Origin: a virus
IMG/VR virus record: IMGVR_UViG_3300037572_000374
Span: 1-64,000 of that record
Direction: 5' to 3' (one strand)
Length of the DNA: 64,000 nucleotides
Shown: positions 42,314-49,961 of the stretch, in pieces
How the letters are laid out: each line of letters starts with the position of its first letter
How positions within the stretch are numbered: the stretch's first letter is position 1
Notes under the pieces: generated by a model
Told to the model about the DNA's origin: nothing
Seen by the model: only the letters and a program-made list of their open reading frames with translations
The model's database searches: none
Program-made: the position numbers and the translations under genes

Positions 42314-42806
42314 AAATTGTAACACAGAAAAGAATATAGTTAATAAACACTTTGGCTTATGTCAAGAGTGTAATAACGAACGATTACATGGATCTAAATA
42401 TGGTAAGACATATACTATGTCCAAGAAAGAAATTAAACCTCTTAGAAGTCGTAAGAATAAGGCAAAGAAGAGTTTATTTAGTAACGTAGAAGCTACACCT
42501 AAAAAGAATATAAAGAGATTAGCTGAAGATGAAGCATTTTATCAAGAGTGTTTCGATCTATCTAATCACAAATGTGAGGAGTGTGGAGTACAATTACCTA
42601 CAGAATTTAGAAATGATGAAGGAAAGGTAAATGCAAGATGGAGATATAGTCATATAGTAGCTAAAAGCATAGCACCAGAGTTAAGACACGATACAAATAA
42701 TATCAATCATTTATGTCTTAAACATCATACACAATGGGATCATGGTGATAAGAAAAGTATGAAGATATATGATGGCAACAAAGGCCGTTTATCAAGGTAC
42801 TTTTAG
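42303..42806 (+). CDS. HNH endonuclease with zinc ribbons
   Basis: 167 aa. N-terminal CKNCNTEKNIVNKHFGLCQECN gives two CxxC pairs; residues about 90-160 form the HNH core: CEECG...YSHIVAKS..(H)..NNINHLCLKHH..WDHG. Cuts double-stranded DNA; could be a homing enzyme or assist packaging. Confidence 0.82.
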   Translation: MNCKNCNTEKNIVNKHFGLCQECNNERLHGSKYGKTYTMSKKEIKPLRSRKNKAKKSLFSNVEATPKKNIKRLAEDEAFYQECFDLSNHKCEECGVQLPTEFRNDEGKVNARWRYSHIVAKSIAPELRHDTNNINHLCLKHHTQWDHGDKKSMKIYDGNKGRLSRYF

Positions 42807-42837
42807 GTCAATAGCTTATTGAGTATCAGAGGATTAG

Positions 42838-42858
42838 CTAACCTTCATATAATAGAAG
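42838..42858 (+). promoter_or_regulatory. Phage-specific 20-nt element, copy 4
   Basis: CTAACCTTCATATAATAGAA plus G in the extended context GAGTATCAGAGGATTAG that copy 1 also has. Lies 65 nt before the exonuclease gene. Confidence 0.6.
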
Positions 42859-42922
42859 ACAAAGTAGTTTTGAAACAACGGTTATTTGAAAAGAAATTAA
42901 TAATAAATAAAGTAAATATAAT

Positions 42923-43810
42923 ATGCAATCACCTTATAAGAAAGTAATAGTCTATGATTTAGAGACTGGTGGATTAAAACACGATCATAATGCAGTAACA
43001 GAAATTGCTATGGTTGTAATTGATTTAGAAACTTTAAAGATAGAAGATAAGTTTTCATGTATCATAAAGCCAACCTTTGACTTAGAGAACCTAGAAGTAG
43101 ATTCTACAAAAGAAGCTAGAGCAATTTTCAAGTTAGTAGCTGAGAAGGATCCAGAAACAAAAGTAGCTTCTATAATGTATGGAGGGAAGAGGTTAACAAT
43201 TAAGGATCTTGAGTCAGTAGAAGCTGGTATACAAGAGATGGAGATGTTAATTGAAAGAAAGGGTACTCAGTTTGATTCAAAGCAAGTAGCTTTGTTAGAG
43301 AGTAGTGAGAAATATGGAAACATAGCTAAGTTATATTTTGATAAAACTTATAATCCACAAGCAATGAGTGTAACTCATATGTCAAAGGAGATGTTAATTA
43401 ATGAAGGAATTGAACAAGATGAAGCAATTGATCTTATTACAGCTTTCATTGAGAAGTATACAATAGGAAATGCTAAGCCAATACTTGCAGGACACAATAT
43501 AAAGAAGTTTGACAATCCATTCTTAGAGAAATTGTTAAGAAGAAAGGGTCATGACATTTATAAGTTGACAAATGACACTCAAATGATTGATACATTAGAG
43601 TGGGCTAGATTAAGATGGTTTGAATTACCAAGTTATTCTTTAGGAGTTTGTGCTAATGCATCAGGATTAACATTAAAAGAAGCTCATCGTGCAGAAAGTG
43701 ACACAATGGCCAATGCAGAATTCTTAATTGTAATGCTAAAAGGATTGAGATCTAATGGATCTAACTCTGAAGAAAAGTACGAACGTAGGAAGTTTAAATT
43801 TAATTTTTGA
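42923..43810 (+). CDS. DnaQ-like 3'-5' exonuclease
   Basis: 295 aa DEDDh exonuclease: Exo I VYDLETGG (D and E), Exo II LAGHNIKKFDNPFL, Exo III HRAESDTMANA with His and Asp. Exo I and II are separated by an extra helical insertion (about residues 70-150). Probable proofreading partner of the split DNA polymerase III alpha encoded downstream. Confidence 0.85.
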   Translation: MQSPYKKVIVYDLETGGLKHDHNAVTEIAMVVIDLETLKIEDKFSCIIKPTFDLENLEVDSTKEARAIFKLVAEKDPETKVASIMYGGKRLTIKDLESVEAGIQEMEMLIERKGTQFDSKQVALLESSEKYGNIAKLYFDKTYNPQAMSVTHMSKEMLINEGIEQDEAIDLITAFIEKYTIGNAKPILAGHNIKKFDNPFLEKLLRRKGHDIYKLTNDTQMIDTLEWARLRWFELPSYSLGVCANASGLTLKEAHRAESDTMANAEFLIVMLKGLRSNGSNSEEKYERRKFKFNF

Positions 43811-43843
43811 TATGAGAGACTATAAAAATAATTAAAATAATTG

Positions 43844-43875
43844 TTGCTTCGTATGTTTGTTTAACAGTATCTTTG
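43844..43875 (+). promoter_or_regulatory. Promoter for the gene at 43891
   Basis: TTGC 43844-43847, 20-nt spacer, TATCTTTG 43868-43875. Confidence 0.8.
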
Positions 43876-43890
43876 TGGAAAGAAATAATT

Positions 43891-44061
43891 ATGACAGCAA
43901 TTTATCAAAATAAAGCGACAAAAGAAACTTACAAATTAGGAGGAGTGAGTGGAATCGAACAAGCATGGAATATGGCAAACTTTGTTTGCAATAGAAACAA
44001 TTGGAATATCGAAATGTTTCATACAGACGTAAGAGTATCTATAAAACAAGAAACAATTTAA
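43891..44061 (+). CDS. Small early protein
   Basis: 56 aa; start at 43891 (AATTATG), because the earlier ATG at 43873 lies in the promoter. No family recognised. Confidence 0.6.
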   Translation: MTAIYQNKATKETYKLGGVSGIEQAWNMANFVCNRNNWNIEMFHTDVRVSIKQETI

Positions 44062-44072
44062 AAAACAAAATT

Positions 44073-44243
44073 ATGATAGCAACAATTTTAATAGTATTTA
44101 TGATGACATTAAGAATAGGTATTCACCTTGCAAAGCATGGAGAGGAAATGGATACAAAGTTTAATTTCCCTCAACAAGTTTTATTTTTCTTATTATGGAT
44201 GGGGATGTTTTATGCAGCGGGTTTATTCGATAAATTTATTTAA
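44073..44243 (+). CDS. Small two-span membrane protein
   Basis: 56 aa; start at 44073 (AAAATTATG). Two hydrophobic segments (IATILIVFMMTLRIGI and VLFFLLWMGMFYAAGLF). Function unknown. Confidence 0.6.
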   Translation: MIATILIVFMMTLRIGIHLAKHGEEMDTKFNFPQQVLFFLLWMGMFYAAGLFDKFI

Positions 44244-44245
44244 TT

Positions 44246-44449
44246 ATGACAGCAAAAGAAAAAGCAAAAGAGTTAGTAGATATGTTTTGTTGGCATCAAA
44301 GCGATGACTATCCAAATAGTGATGAAGATTATCACGCCAAACAATGTGCATTAATTTGTGTAGATGAGATATTAGATGCAGTTACTACTATAGCAGATAA
44401 GAAATTTGAATTTTATACAGAAGTTAAACAAGAAATAAATAAATTATGA
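44246..44449 (+). CDS. Small acidic protein
   Basis: 67 aa, helical; CWHQSDDYPNSDEDYHAKQC in the middle is rich in Asp, His and Cys. No family recognised. Its TGA overlaps a 12-codon reading frame (44446-44484) that may be a leader or a gene remnant. Confidence 0.6.
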   Translation: MTAKEKAKELVDMFCWHQSDDYPNSDEDYHAKQCALICVDEILDAVTTIADKKFEFYTEVKQEINKL

Positions 44450-44503
44450 AAAACATTTTAGGAACACAGGAAATTTTAAATTAATCAAATAAAACAATAA
44501 ATT

Positions 44504-44974
44504 ATGAGTAACGCAAAGTTTACTTCATCAAAAGTATTTGATGGATTCAGTACAGTATTCAGACAACATTCAGCTGGAGATACACACTGTAGATTCTTAC
44601 ATGGATATGGTATATCTTTCAAAGTATATTTTGAAGGAGAATTAGATCATAGAAATTGGGTATGGGATTTTGGAGGAATGAAAAGAGCCAAAACCAAGAT
44701 TGATGGAATGTCAGCTAAGCAGTGGATGGACTATATGTTCGACCACACACTTGTTATGGCAATAGATGATCCAGCTTTAGAAGACTTTAAAAAGTTAGAT
44801 GATAAAGGACTTGTTCAATTAAGAATAATTCCAGCTACTGGAGCAGAGAAATTTGCAGAGTTCATTTACAATAAGTTAAATGACTTTGTAATTACAGAAA
44901 CAGAAGGAAGAGTTCGTGTAACTAAAGTTGACTTTAGAGAGCATGCTAAGAACGAAGCTTCGTTTGGAGAGTAA
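44504..44974 (+). CDS. queD: 6-carboxy-tetrahydropterin synthase (QueD-like)
   Basis: 156 aa T-fold enzyme that turns dihydroneopterin triphosphate into 6-carboxy-tetrahydropterin in the 7-deazaguanine pathway. His22 in RQHSA, Cys29 and the HCRFLHGY segment correspond to the zinc/Cys site; DFGGMK and FDHTLV are the usual later blocks. Canonical HGH is HGY here (His33, Tyr35), so one zinc ligand looks replaced. First gene of the deazaguanine cluster. Confidence 0.82.
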   Translation: MSNAKFTSSKVFDGFSTVFRQHSAGDTHCRFLHGYGISFKVYFEGELDHRNWVWDFGGMKRAKTKIDGMSAKQWMDYMFDHTLVMAIDDPALEDFKKLDDKGLVQLRIIPATGAEKFAEFIYNKLNDFVITETEGRVRVTKVDFREHAKNEASFGE

Positions 44975-44999
44975 ATAACGTAAAATAAATTATAGTATT

Positions 45000-45854
45000 A
45001 TGAGTGAATTTAAAAAAGTGAATCTATCTAAGTTGATAGTTGCTGACAGAAAAGAGCCTAAAGCTCCTGAAGTAAAACAATTGAAGAGGATTAAAGATAA
45101 AGATAAAACTTTACCAATTGCTGAGATTTATACTGCAGTACAGTCAGAAGGAAGTAGAGCAGGAATGCCTACAGTAGTAATTAGAACGACTGGATGTACA
45201 CATAGATGTTATTTCGGTGAAGGAGGATGGTGTGATTCTTGGTACACAAGTATTCATCCAGACAAGGGAAGTTATAGTTTCAATGATATCATAAAAGCAT
45301 ATGATGATAATCCACATATATCAGAAATGATGTTGACTGGAGGAAGTCCATCAATGCATAGTGCATTAGTAAATGAACTAACACACTTTGCAAATGAACG
45401 CAACATTGTAATTACAATGGAAACAGAAGGTTCTCACTTCTTAGCAACTGATTATCCAATAGGATTATTAAGTATCAGTCCTAAGTTTAGTAATTCAGTA
45501 CCAGTTTTAGGTGTAGAAACTCCTTTAGGTGCAATTACAGATGAGAGAATGATTAAGCAACACAATAAGTTGAGAATTAACACTCCAGCAATATTAGCTT
45601 CAATCGATTATCATACAGACTATCACATTAAACCAGTATGGGGTGGAAGTAATTATGAAGACTTGAAAGAGATTACTGACTATTTAGAAGAGTTAGGAGT
45701 TGAAGAGAGTAAAGTATACTTTATGCCAGCAGGAGATTCAAGAGAGTCATTACAAGTTTCATATCCTTTAGTATTTGATTGGGTAAGAGATAATGGATAC
45801 AGAATGACTTGGAGACCTCACATCATTGCATTTGAAGACCAAAGGGAAGTATAA
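45000..45854 (+). CDS. queE: 7-carboxy-7-deazaguanine synthase (QueE-like, radical SAM)
   Basis: 284 aa. VQSEGSRAGMPTVVIRTTGC is the QueE N-terminal block. The cluster motif reads C66-x3-C70-x7-C78 (GCTHRCYFGEGGWCDSWY) in place of CX3CX2C. LTGGSPS replaces TGGEP. Uses S-adenosylmethionine and an iron-sulphur cluster to convert carboxytetrahydropterin into CDG. ATG of the flavodoxin gene overlaps its stop. Confidence 0.85.
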   Translation: MSEFKKVNLSKLIVADRKEPKAPEVKQLKRIKDKDKTLPIAEIYTAVQSEGSRAGMPTVVIRTTGCTHRCYFGEGGWCDSWYTSIHPDKGSYSFNDIIKAYDDNPHISEMMLTGGSPSMHSALVNELTHFANERNIVITMETEGSHFLATDYPIGLLSISPKFSNSVPVLGVETPLGAITDERMIKQHNKLRINTPAILASIDYHTDYHIKPVWGGSNYEDLKEITDYLEELGVEESKVYFMPAGDSRESLQVSYPLVFDWVRDNGYRMTWRPHIIAFEDQREV

Positions 45855-46357
45855 TGAATATGAAATTAATATATGGATCAGATACAGGAAAGACTGAAGA
45901 GGTATGTGAAATTGTCGAGAGAGAATTTGATCGTATTGATGAAGTAGTTGAAGTGTCTGAGATGGAAGGAGATGATTGGACTAGTCATGATTTTTATATG
46001 ATTGGTCTTTCAACTTGGTACGATGGAGACTTAGTATCGGCTTGGGAAGATTACTTTGATGAATTTAAAACAAAAGATTTTAGAAATAAGACGTTTTGTT
46101 TATTTGGATTAGGAGATCAAGAGGGCTATGGAGAATATTTTATAGATGGAGTAGGAATGTTGGCTGAGGTTATTGTTGAGAATGGTGGAACAATTATTGG
46201 TAATTGGAGTACTGAAGGATATGATTACGAACAGAGCAAGGCTGAAATAAATAAAGAAATGTTTTATGGATTGGCTTTAGATGAAGACAATCAAGACGAA
46301 CTATCTGAAGAGAGAATTTCTCAATGGATTATTCAACTACAAAAAGAATTAGAATAA
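45854..46357 (+). CDS. fldA: Flavodoxin
   Basis: 167 aa. FMN phosphate loop GSDTGKTEE (residues 8-16), 50s loop GLSTWYDGDL and 90s loop FGLGDQEGYGEYF are all present, so a long-chain flavodoxin. Translationally coupled to queE; flavodoxin is the known electron donor of QueE in bacteria, so a dedicated reductant is likely. Confidence 0.9.
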   Translation: MNMKLIYGSDTGKTEEVCEIVEREFDRIDEVVEVSEMEGDDWTSHDFYMIGLSTWYDGDLVSAWEDYFDEFKTKDFRNKTFCLFGLGDQEGYGEYFIDGVGMLAEVIVENGGTIIGNWSTEGYDYEQSKAEINKEMFYGLALDEDNQDELSEERISQWIIQLQKELE

Positions 46358-46371
46358 AGCGAGAGATAAAG

Positions 46372-46400
46372 TTGCTAGATTGAAATAATTTAGTATCTTT
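46372..46400 (+). promoter_or_regulatory. Promoter for folE
   Basis: TTGC 46372-46375, 18-nt spacer, TATCTTT 46394-46400; inside the deazaguanine cluster. Confidence 0.75.
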
Positions 46401-46430
46401 ATCAAAATTATAAACTAAAAACGTAAAATT

Positions 46431-47138
46431 ATGAGTAACAAAACATTCGTAGATAACTTAGAGCTAGCTGAGGCTGGTCATGCTAATGGTATATCTACAC
46501 AATTAGAAATTGCAAGACAGACGTTTGGTCCTGAGGCTGAATTAACTGTAGAGCAAAAACAAGTGATCATCGACAATGCTGCAAAAGCATATGGAGATTT
46601 CTTAACTGCTCTTGGAGTAGATTATAAGAATGATCCTAATTCAAATGACACTCCAAATAGAGTTGCAAAAGCATATGTGAACGACTTATGGGCAGGAAGA
46701 TATAATGCAATGAGTAAGATTACTGGATTTCCATCTGATGGATATGATGGTATTGTACAAGAGTCTCACATTCCAGTAGTGTCTATGTGTTCTCACCACC
46801 ACCAAGCAATTGGAGGTTCTGTAAGTATTGCTTACATTGCATCTCTTGATGGTAAAGTAGTTGGACTTTCTAAATTAAATAGAATAGTTGAATTGTTTGG
46901 AAGAAGAGGTGCTATTCAAGAACAACTTACAGTTGCAATACATAATGCAGTAGATAAGATTTGTGAAGGTAATCAAGGAGTAGCTGTTAATATTTCTGCA
47001 ACACACAACTGTGTATCTTGTAGAGGAGTTAAACATCAGGGAGCTTCAATGCAAACTGCAAAGTTATCTGGATTCTTTAAGGATGATCCAGCAGCTAGAA
47101 ACGAATTTTATACTAACATTTCATTAAGCGCTAAATAA
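46431..47138 (+). CDS. folE: GTP cyclohydrolase I
   Basis: 235 aa. Zinc and catalytic motifs VVSMCSHHHQ (Cys120, His122-123) and ATHNCVSCRGVKH (residues 191-202), with the SKLNRIVELFGRR block between. Converts GTP to dihydroneopterin triphosphate, the first step to 7-deazaguanines. Residues 1-60 are a helical extension before the core. Confidence 0.93.
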   Translation: MSNKTFVDNLELAEAGHANGISTQLEIARQTFGPEAELTVEQKQVIIDNAAKAYGDFLTALGVDYKNDPNSNDTPNRVAKAYVNDLWAGRYNAMSKITGFPSDGYDGIVQESHIPVVSMCSHHHQAIGGSVSIAYIASLDGKVVGLSKLNRIVELFGRRGAIQEQLTVAIHNAVDKICEGNQGVAVNISATHNCVSCRGVKHQGASMQTAKLSGFFKDDPAARNEFYTNISLSAK

Positions 47139-47705
47139 ATGAACTTAAATCAATACCAAAAGCAAGCCATAACGACTAAGATATATGCTGATGAAGCTGC
47201 TCTTAGTTATTTGGCCCTTGGTTTGGGAGGGGAGTCTTCTGAACTATTCGAAAAGATAAAAGAAAGTAGAAAGGAGATCACTACTTTAGAAGGTGATAAA
47301 TTACAATTACTTGCAAAAGAGATTGGTGATGTATATTGGTACTTGGCTGGATTGGCTCAAGAGACTGATCAGAAATTAGGTGATATCTATTTTGATTACT
47401 CTAAAGATTTGCCAGTAGATAGTAAATTTGATAATGTAGTTGACATGCTAGTTGTTGAAACTGGAGCAGTATTGGAAGTATTCAAGAAGGCTTTGAGAGA
47501 TGATTACACACTATTTGTTGATAAGAAATTAGTACCAGGTAAATTTATGAAGATGAATGTAGCGATTGCTAATTTGTTAACCATATGTGAATACCTAGCT
47601 AACTTCTTTGGAGTAGAAGTAAGTACAATCTTACAGCAAAATGTAGATAAGTTAGCATCAAGAGCTAAAAGAGGAACTTTAAGTGGATCAGGAGATGTTA
47701 GATAA
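47139..47705 (+). CDS. mazG: MazG-like nucleotide pyrophosphohydrolase
   Basis: 188 aa. The metal site GGESSELFEKIK with KEIGDVYWYLA is the ExxE..ExxD pattern of all-alpha NTP pyrophosphatases. The second half (VVETGAVLEVFKKAL...) looks like a degenerate second copy, forming a one-chain pseudo-dimer. In this cluster it could remove unmodified dNTPs or by-products; that is inference. Confidence 0.8.
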   Translation: MNLNQYQKQAITTKIYADEAALSYLALGLGGESSELFEKIKESRKEITTLEGDKLQLLAKEIGDVYWYLAGLAQETDQKLGDIYFDYSKDLPVDSKFDNVVDMLVVETGAVLEVFKKALRDDYTLFVDKKLVPGKFMKMNVAIANLLTICEYLANFFGVEVSTILQQNVDKLASRAKRGTLSGSGDVR

Positions 47706-48060
47706 GGTAATTAAAACAATAGGTGTGAAGACTTCGGTAGAAGGGTTTCATGCATTCGCTAAAGCAGTTGAAATGTTTGGACAAGATGTAGATTTTCTTG
47801 CAGTAAGACATAGACATAATTTTGGTGTAGAGATGGAGATTATTGTGAATCACAATGACAGAGATCAAGAGTTTATTCTTGTTCAGAGAAGAGTGCAAAA
47901 GTATTTATATGACAAATATGGTTTTCCAGCTGAGTTTGGAAACTTGAGTTGTGAAGCTATTGCTGAAGAATTAATGAATAAGTTTAATGCAATTGTTGTA
48001 AAGGTAGATGAAGATGGAGAAAACTTTGCAAGAATTAGAAAACAAAATTATTGTTCATGA
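47695..48060 (+). CDS. Second T-fold protein, PTPS/QueD-like
   Basis: 121 aa from ATG 47695, overlapping mazG by 11 nt (the in-frame codon at 47683 is GTG). His19 in GFHAF and H39-x-H41 in RHRHNF give the three-His zinc pattern of PTPS/QueD enzymes, and GNLSCEAIAEEL corresponds to the substrate Glu block. No Cys before the HxH. A paralogue working with, or instead of, the QueD at 44504 is possible. FolX/FolB-like T-fold is the alternative. Confidence 0.55.
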   Translation: MLDKVIKTIGVKTSVEGFHAFAKAVEMFGQDVDFLAVRHRHNFGVEMEIIVNHNDRDQEFILVQRRVQKYLYDKYGFPAEFGNLSCEAIAEELMNKFNAIVVKVDEDGENFARIRKQNYCS

Positions 48061-48518
48061 GTAGAAGAGTAATATTTATTTCAGGAGAGATTTGTAGTGG
48101 AAAAGATACTATGATTGAAAATACATATTCAGGAGTTCAATATCAACAGATTGATTTAGGACAGTTAGTTAGAGAGAAGTTTCAAACAACTGAAAGGATC
48201 TTTGATAACAACTTAGAGGACTACTTTGAAGAAAGGATTAACGATATCATTAATGAGAATCAGCACATATATATTATCACTGGACTAAGACAACCTACAT
48301 TGGCAAGAAAACTTGAGAAGCTATTTGATGTTGTAGAACACAAATACTTAGTTGTGCCAAGAGATATTTTAAAAGAGAGGTATCTTAACAGAGGAGATGA
48401 GAAAGATGCTAAGATCTTATTTGAAGATGCAATTAAGGGAGATCAGTCTTTGGGTATGAAGGAATTGCAATACTATTTATTAACAGAAGTTGAATGTGAC
48501 TTCATAAAGAATTATTAA
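48057..48518 (+). CDS. P-loop nucleotide kinase
   Basis: 153 aa, start ATG 48057 overlapping the previous stop (ATGA). Walker A GEICSGKDT (residues 9-17), a lid-like region with Arg pairs, and YIITGLRQP. Adenylate/deoxynucleoside monophosphate kinase-like. Its place beside MazG and DpdA suggests handling of nucleotides for DNA modification or synthesis. Confidence 0.72.
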   Translation: MSRRVIFISGEICSGKDTMIENTYSGVQYQQIDLGQLVREKFQTTERIFDNNLEDYFEERINDIINENQHIYIITGLRQPTLARKLEKLFDVVEHKYLVVPRDILKERYLNRGDEKDAKILFEDAIKGDQSLGMKELQYYLLTEVECDFIKNY

Positions 48519-48519
48519 T

Positions 48520-49296
48520 ATGGACTTTTATGTAATACCACCTAACTCTCAGATGGAGTTAATGAAGAAAGGAGATAGATACTTTTGTTTATCTCAGATA
48601 TATTTAAGGAATGCAGAATACAGAGCATTCTTTAAAGCAAGAGTAGCTGAAGGAGCATGGGTAACACTAGACAATGGAGCTGGTGATCATGAAACTGTAA
48701 CAAAGGAACAAGTACTTGAGATAGCAAGAGAGTTGCAACCAAGTGAATTGATACCTTTAGACATACTATTCAATAGTAAAGAGACTTATAAAAATCTTTT
48801 ATGGACTATTGAAGAAATGAAAAAGGATCCATTGTTAAAAGACATTGAAGTATTTGCATGTCCACAAGGAGAAGATTTAGACTCATGGTTAGAGTTGTAT
48901 GAAACCTTATTGGGTATGCCAGAAGTAAATACAATTGGAATGAGTAAACTAGCAATACCATTTGTTATCTCTGGAGTTAAATTTGGAGATGTAGGAATTG
49001 CACAAGATAGAAACGATATGTTTAAGATCTTAAAGAATCAAGGTTTATTAGGTAAGCCTTTACATTTCTTAGGAGCTGGAGAAGCATGGGAGTTTGAATT
49101 ATATAAAGGTGAGGAGTTTGTAAGATCAACAGATAGTTGTTTTACAGTTTGGTCAGGAATGAACGATCAGAAGTTTGGTACTGAAGAGTATACAAGAATC
49201 CCAACACCACATGATTACTTTGATAGAATCATGACAGAAGAACAAATACAATTGGCTTTACATAACATAGAGTATATGGCAAAAGTCACAAGTTAA
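48520..49296 (+). CDS. dpdA: DpdA-like DNA transglycosylase (TGT fold)
   Basis: 258 aa with TGT-type TIM-barrel features: VTLDNGAGDHE (Asp51), ELIPLDILFNSKET (Asp81), FACPQGEDLDSW, TIGMSKLAIPF, LHFLGAGEAWEF and RSTDSCFTVW. DpdA-family enzymes exchange guanine in DNA for a 7-deazaguanine. Shorter than bacterial DpdA, as phage forms are. No CxC..C..H zinc site of tRNA TGT is visible, which agrees with a DNA-directed enzyme. Confidence 0.75.
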   Translation: MDFYVIPPNSQMELMKKGDRYFCLSQIYLRNAEYRAFFKARVAEGAWVTLDNGAGDHETVTKEQVLEIARELQPSELIPLDILFNSKETYKNLLWTIEEMKKDPLLKDIEVFACPQGEDLDSWLELYETLLGMPEVNTIGMSKLAIPFVISGVKFGDVGIAQDRNDMFKILKNQGLLGKPLHFLGAGEAWEFELYKGEEFVRSTDSCFTVWSGMNDQKFGTEEYTRIPTPHDYFDRIMTEEQIQLALHNIEYMAKVTS

Positions 49297-49327
49297 TACT
49301 GTAATTTACGTTACATAGATGGATTGG

Positions 49328-49349
49328 CCTCTACTTTAATTAGTAGGGG
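49328..49349 (+). terminator. Hairpin after the deazaguanine cluster
   Basis: CCTCTAC-TTTAATTA-GTAGGGG with a T-rich tail (TTATTCC). A second small hairpin TGTAA/TTACA lies at 49300-49315. Weak terminator. Confidence 0.55.
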
Positions 49350-49392
49350 TTATTCCTAATTTTAAAAATAATTAATCTTTTTTTAATAAAAG

Positions 49393-49423
49393 TAGCTTCG
49401 TATATTCTAAAAGGAGTATCTTT
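49393..49423 (+). promoter_or_regulatory. Promoter for the gene at 49446
   Basis: Variant TAGC 49393-49396, 20-nt spacer, TATCTTT 49417-49423. Confidence 0.65.
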
Positions 49424-49445
49424 ATATCAAAGAAAAACATATATT

Positions 49446-49958
49446 ATGAAATTATCAAACAAAGATGCAAAAAAAGTTTACGGATTGACACAGTTTGTAG
49501 GTGGTGCGGGGTTAAGTACAGCAGGATATACTAGGGGTATTGGATGGGCTTATGTTTTTGATGTAAACGGTTATAAAGTTACTAAGAATGTTTATGATAG
49601 CGGACATGAGTCTTACTCTATAATTGGTAAGAATATACTTCAAAACATCTCTATGGAGGTTTTAGATATGTCTTTAGTAGAGGCTACTAACGAATCTTTA
49701 AGAGTTGAATTATTGTCTACCATTATGGATGCAGATTTAACAAGAGTTATAAAAGTAATGACAGATAATAAAGAAGGATTTACTTTTTTTATGGGTAATA
49801 TAGATAGTTCTAAAGACTTATCTTTTGCTAGTGTAGTTAAAGATTACTACTCTAAAAATTTTCATTTTCCAACTGACACAAACGCAATTATTAAGGTGAT
49901 GGTAAAATATGGTTATGAGTTTACTACTATGGCAAACGCTAATAAATTAATAAGATAA
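49446..49958 (+). CDS. Hypothetical protein before the polymerase
   Basis: 170 aa. Gly-rich N-terminal region (GLTQFVGGAGLSTAGYTRGI) then helical. No family recognised. Ends 3 nt before the polymerase N-terminal gene, so it may belong to the replication operon. Confidence 0.65.
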   Translation: MKLSNKDAKKVYGLTQFVGGAGLSTAGYTRGIGWAYVFDVNGYKVTKNVYDSGHESYSIIGKNILQNISMEVLDMSLVEATNESLRVELLSTIMDADLTRVIKVMTDNKEGFTFFMGNIDSSKDLSFASVVKDYYSKNFHFPTDTNAIIKVMVKYGYEFTTMANANKLIR

Positions 49959-49961
49959 TAT

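Noticed and set aside
44446-44484. 12-codon frame MKNILGTQEILN between the gene at 44246 and queD
   Set aside because: Too short to support as a gene; the start overlaps a stop (ATGA), so it may be a leader or remnant. Mentioned only in the neighbour's entry.
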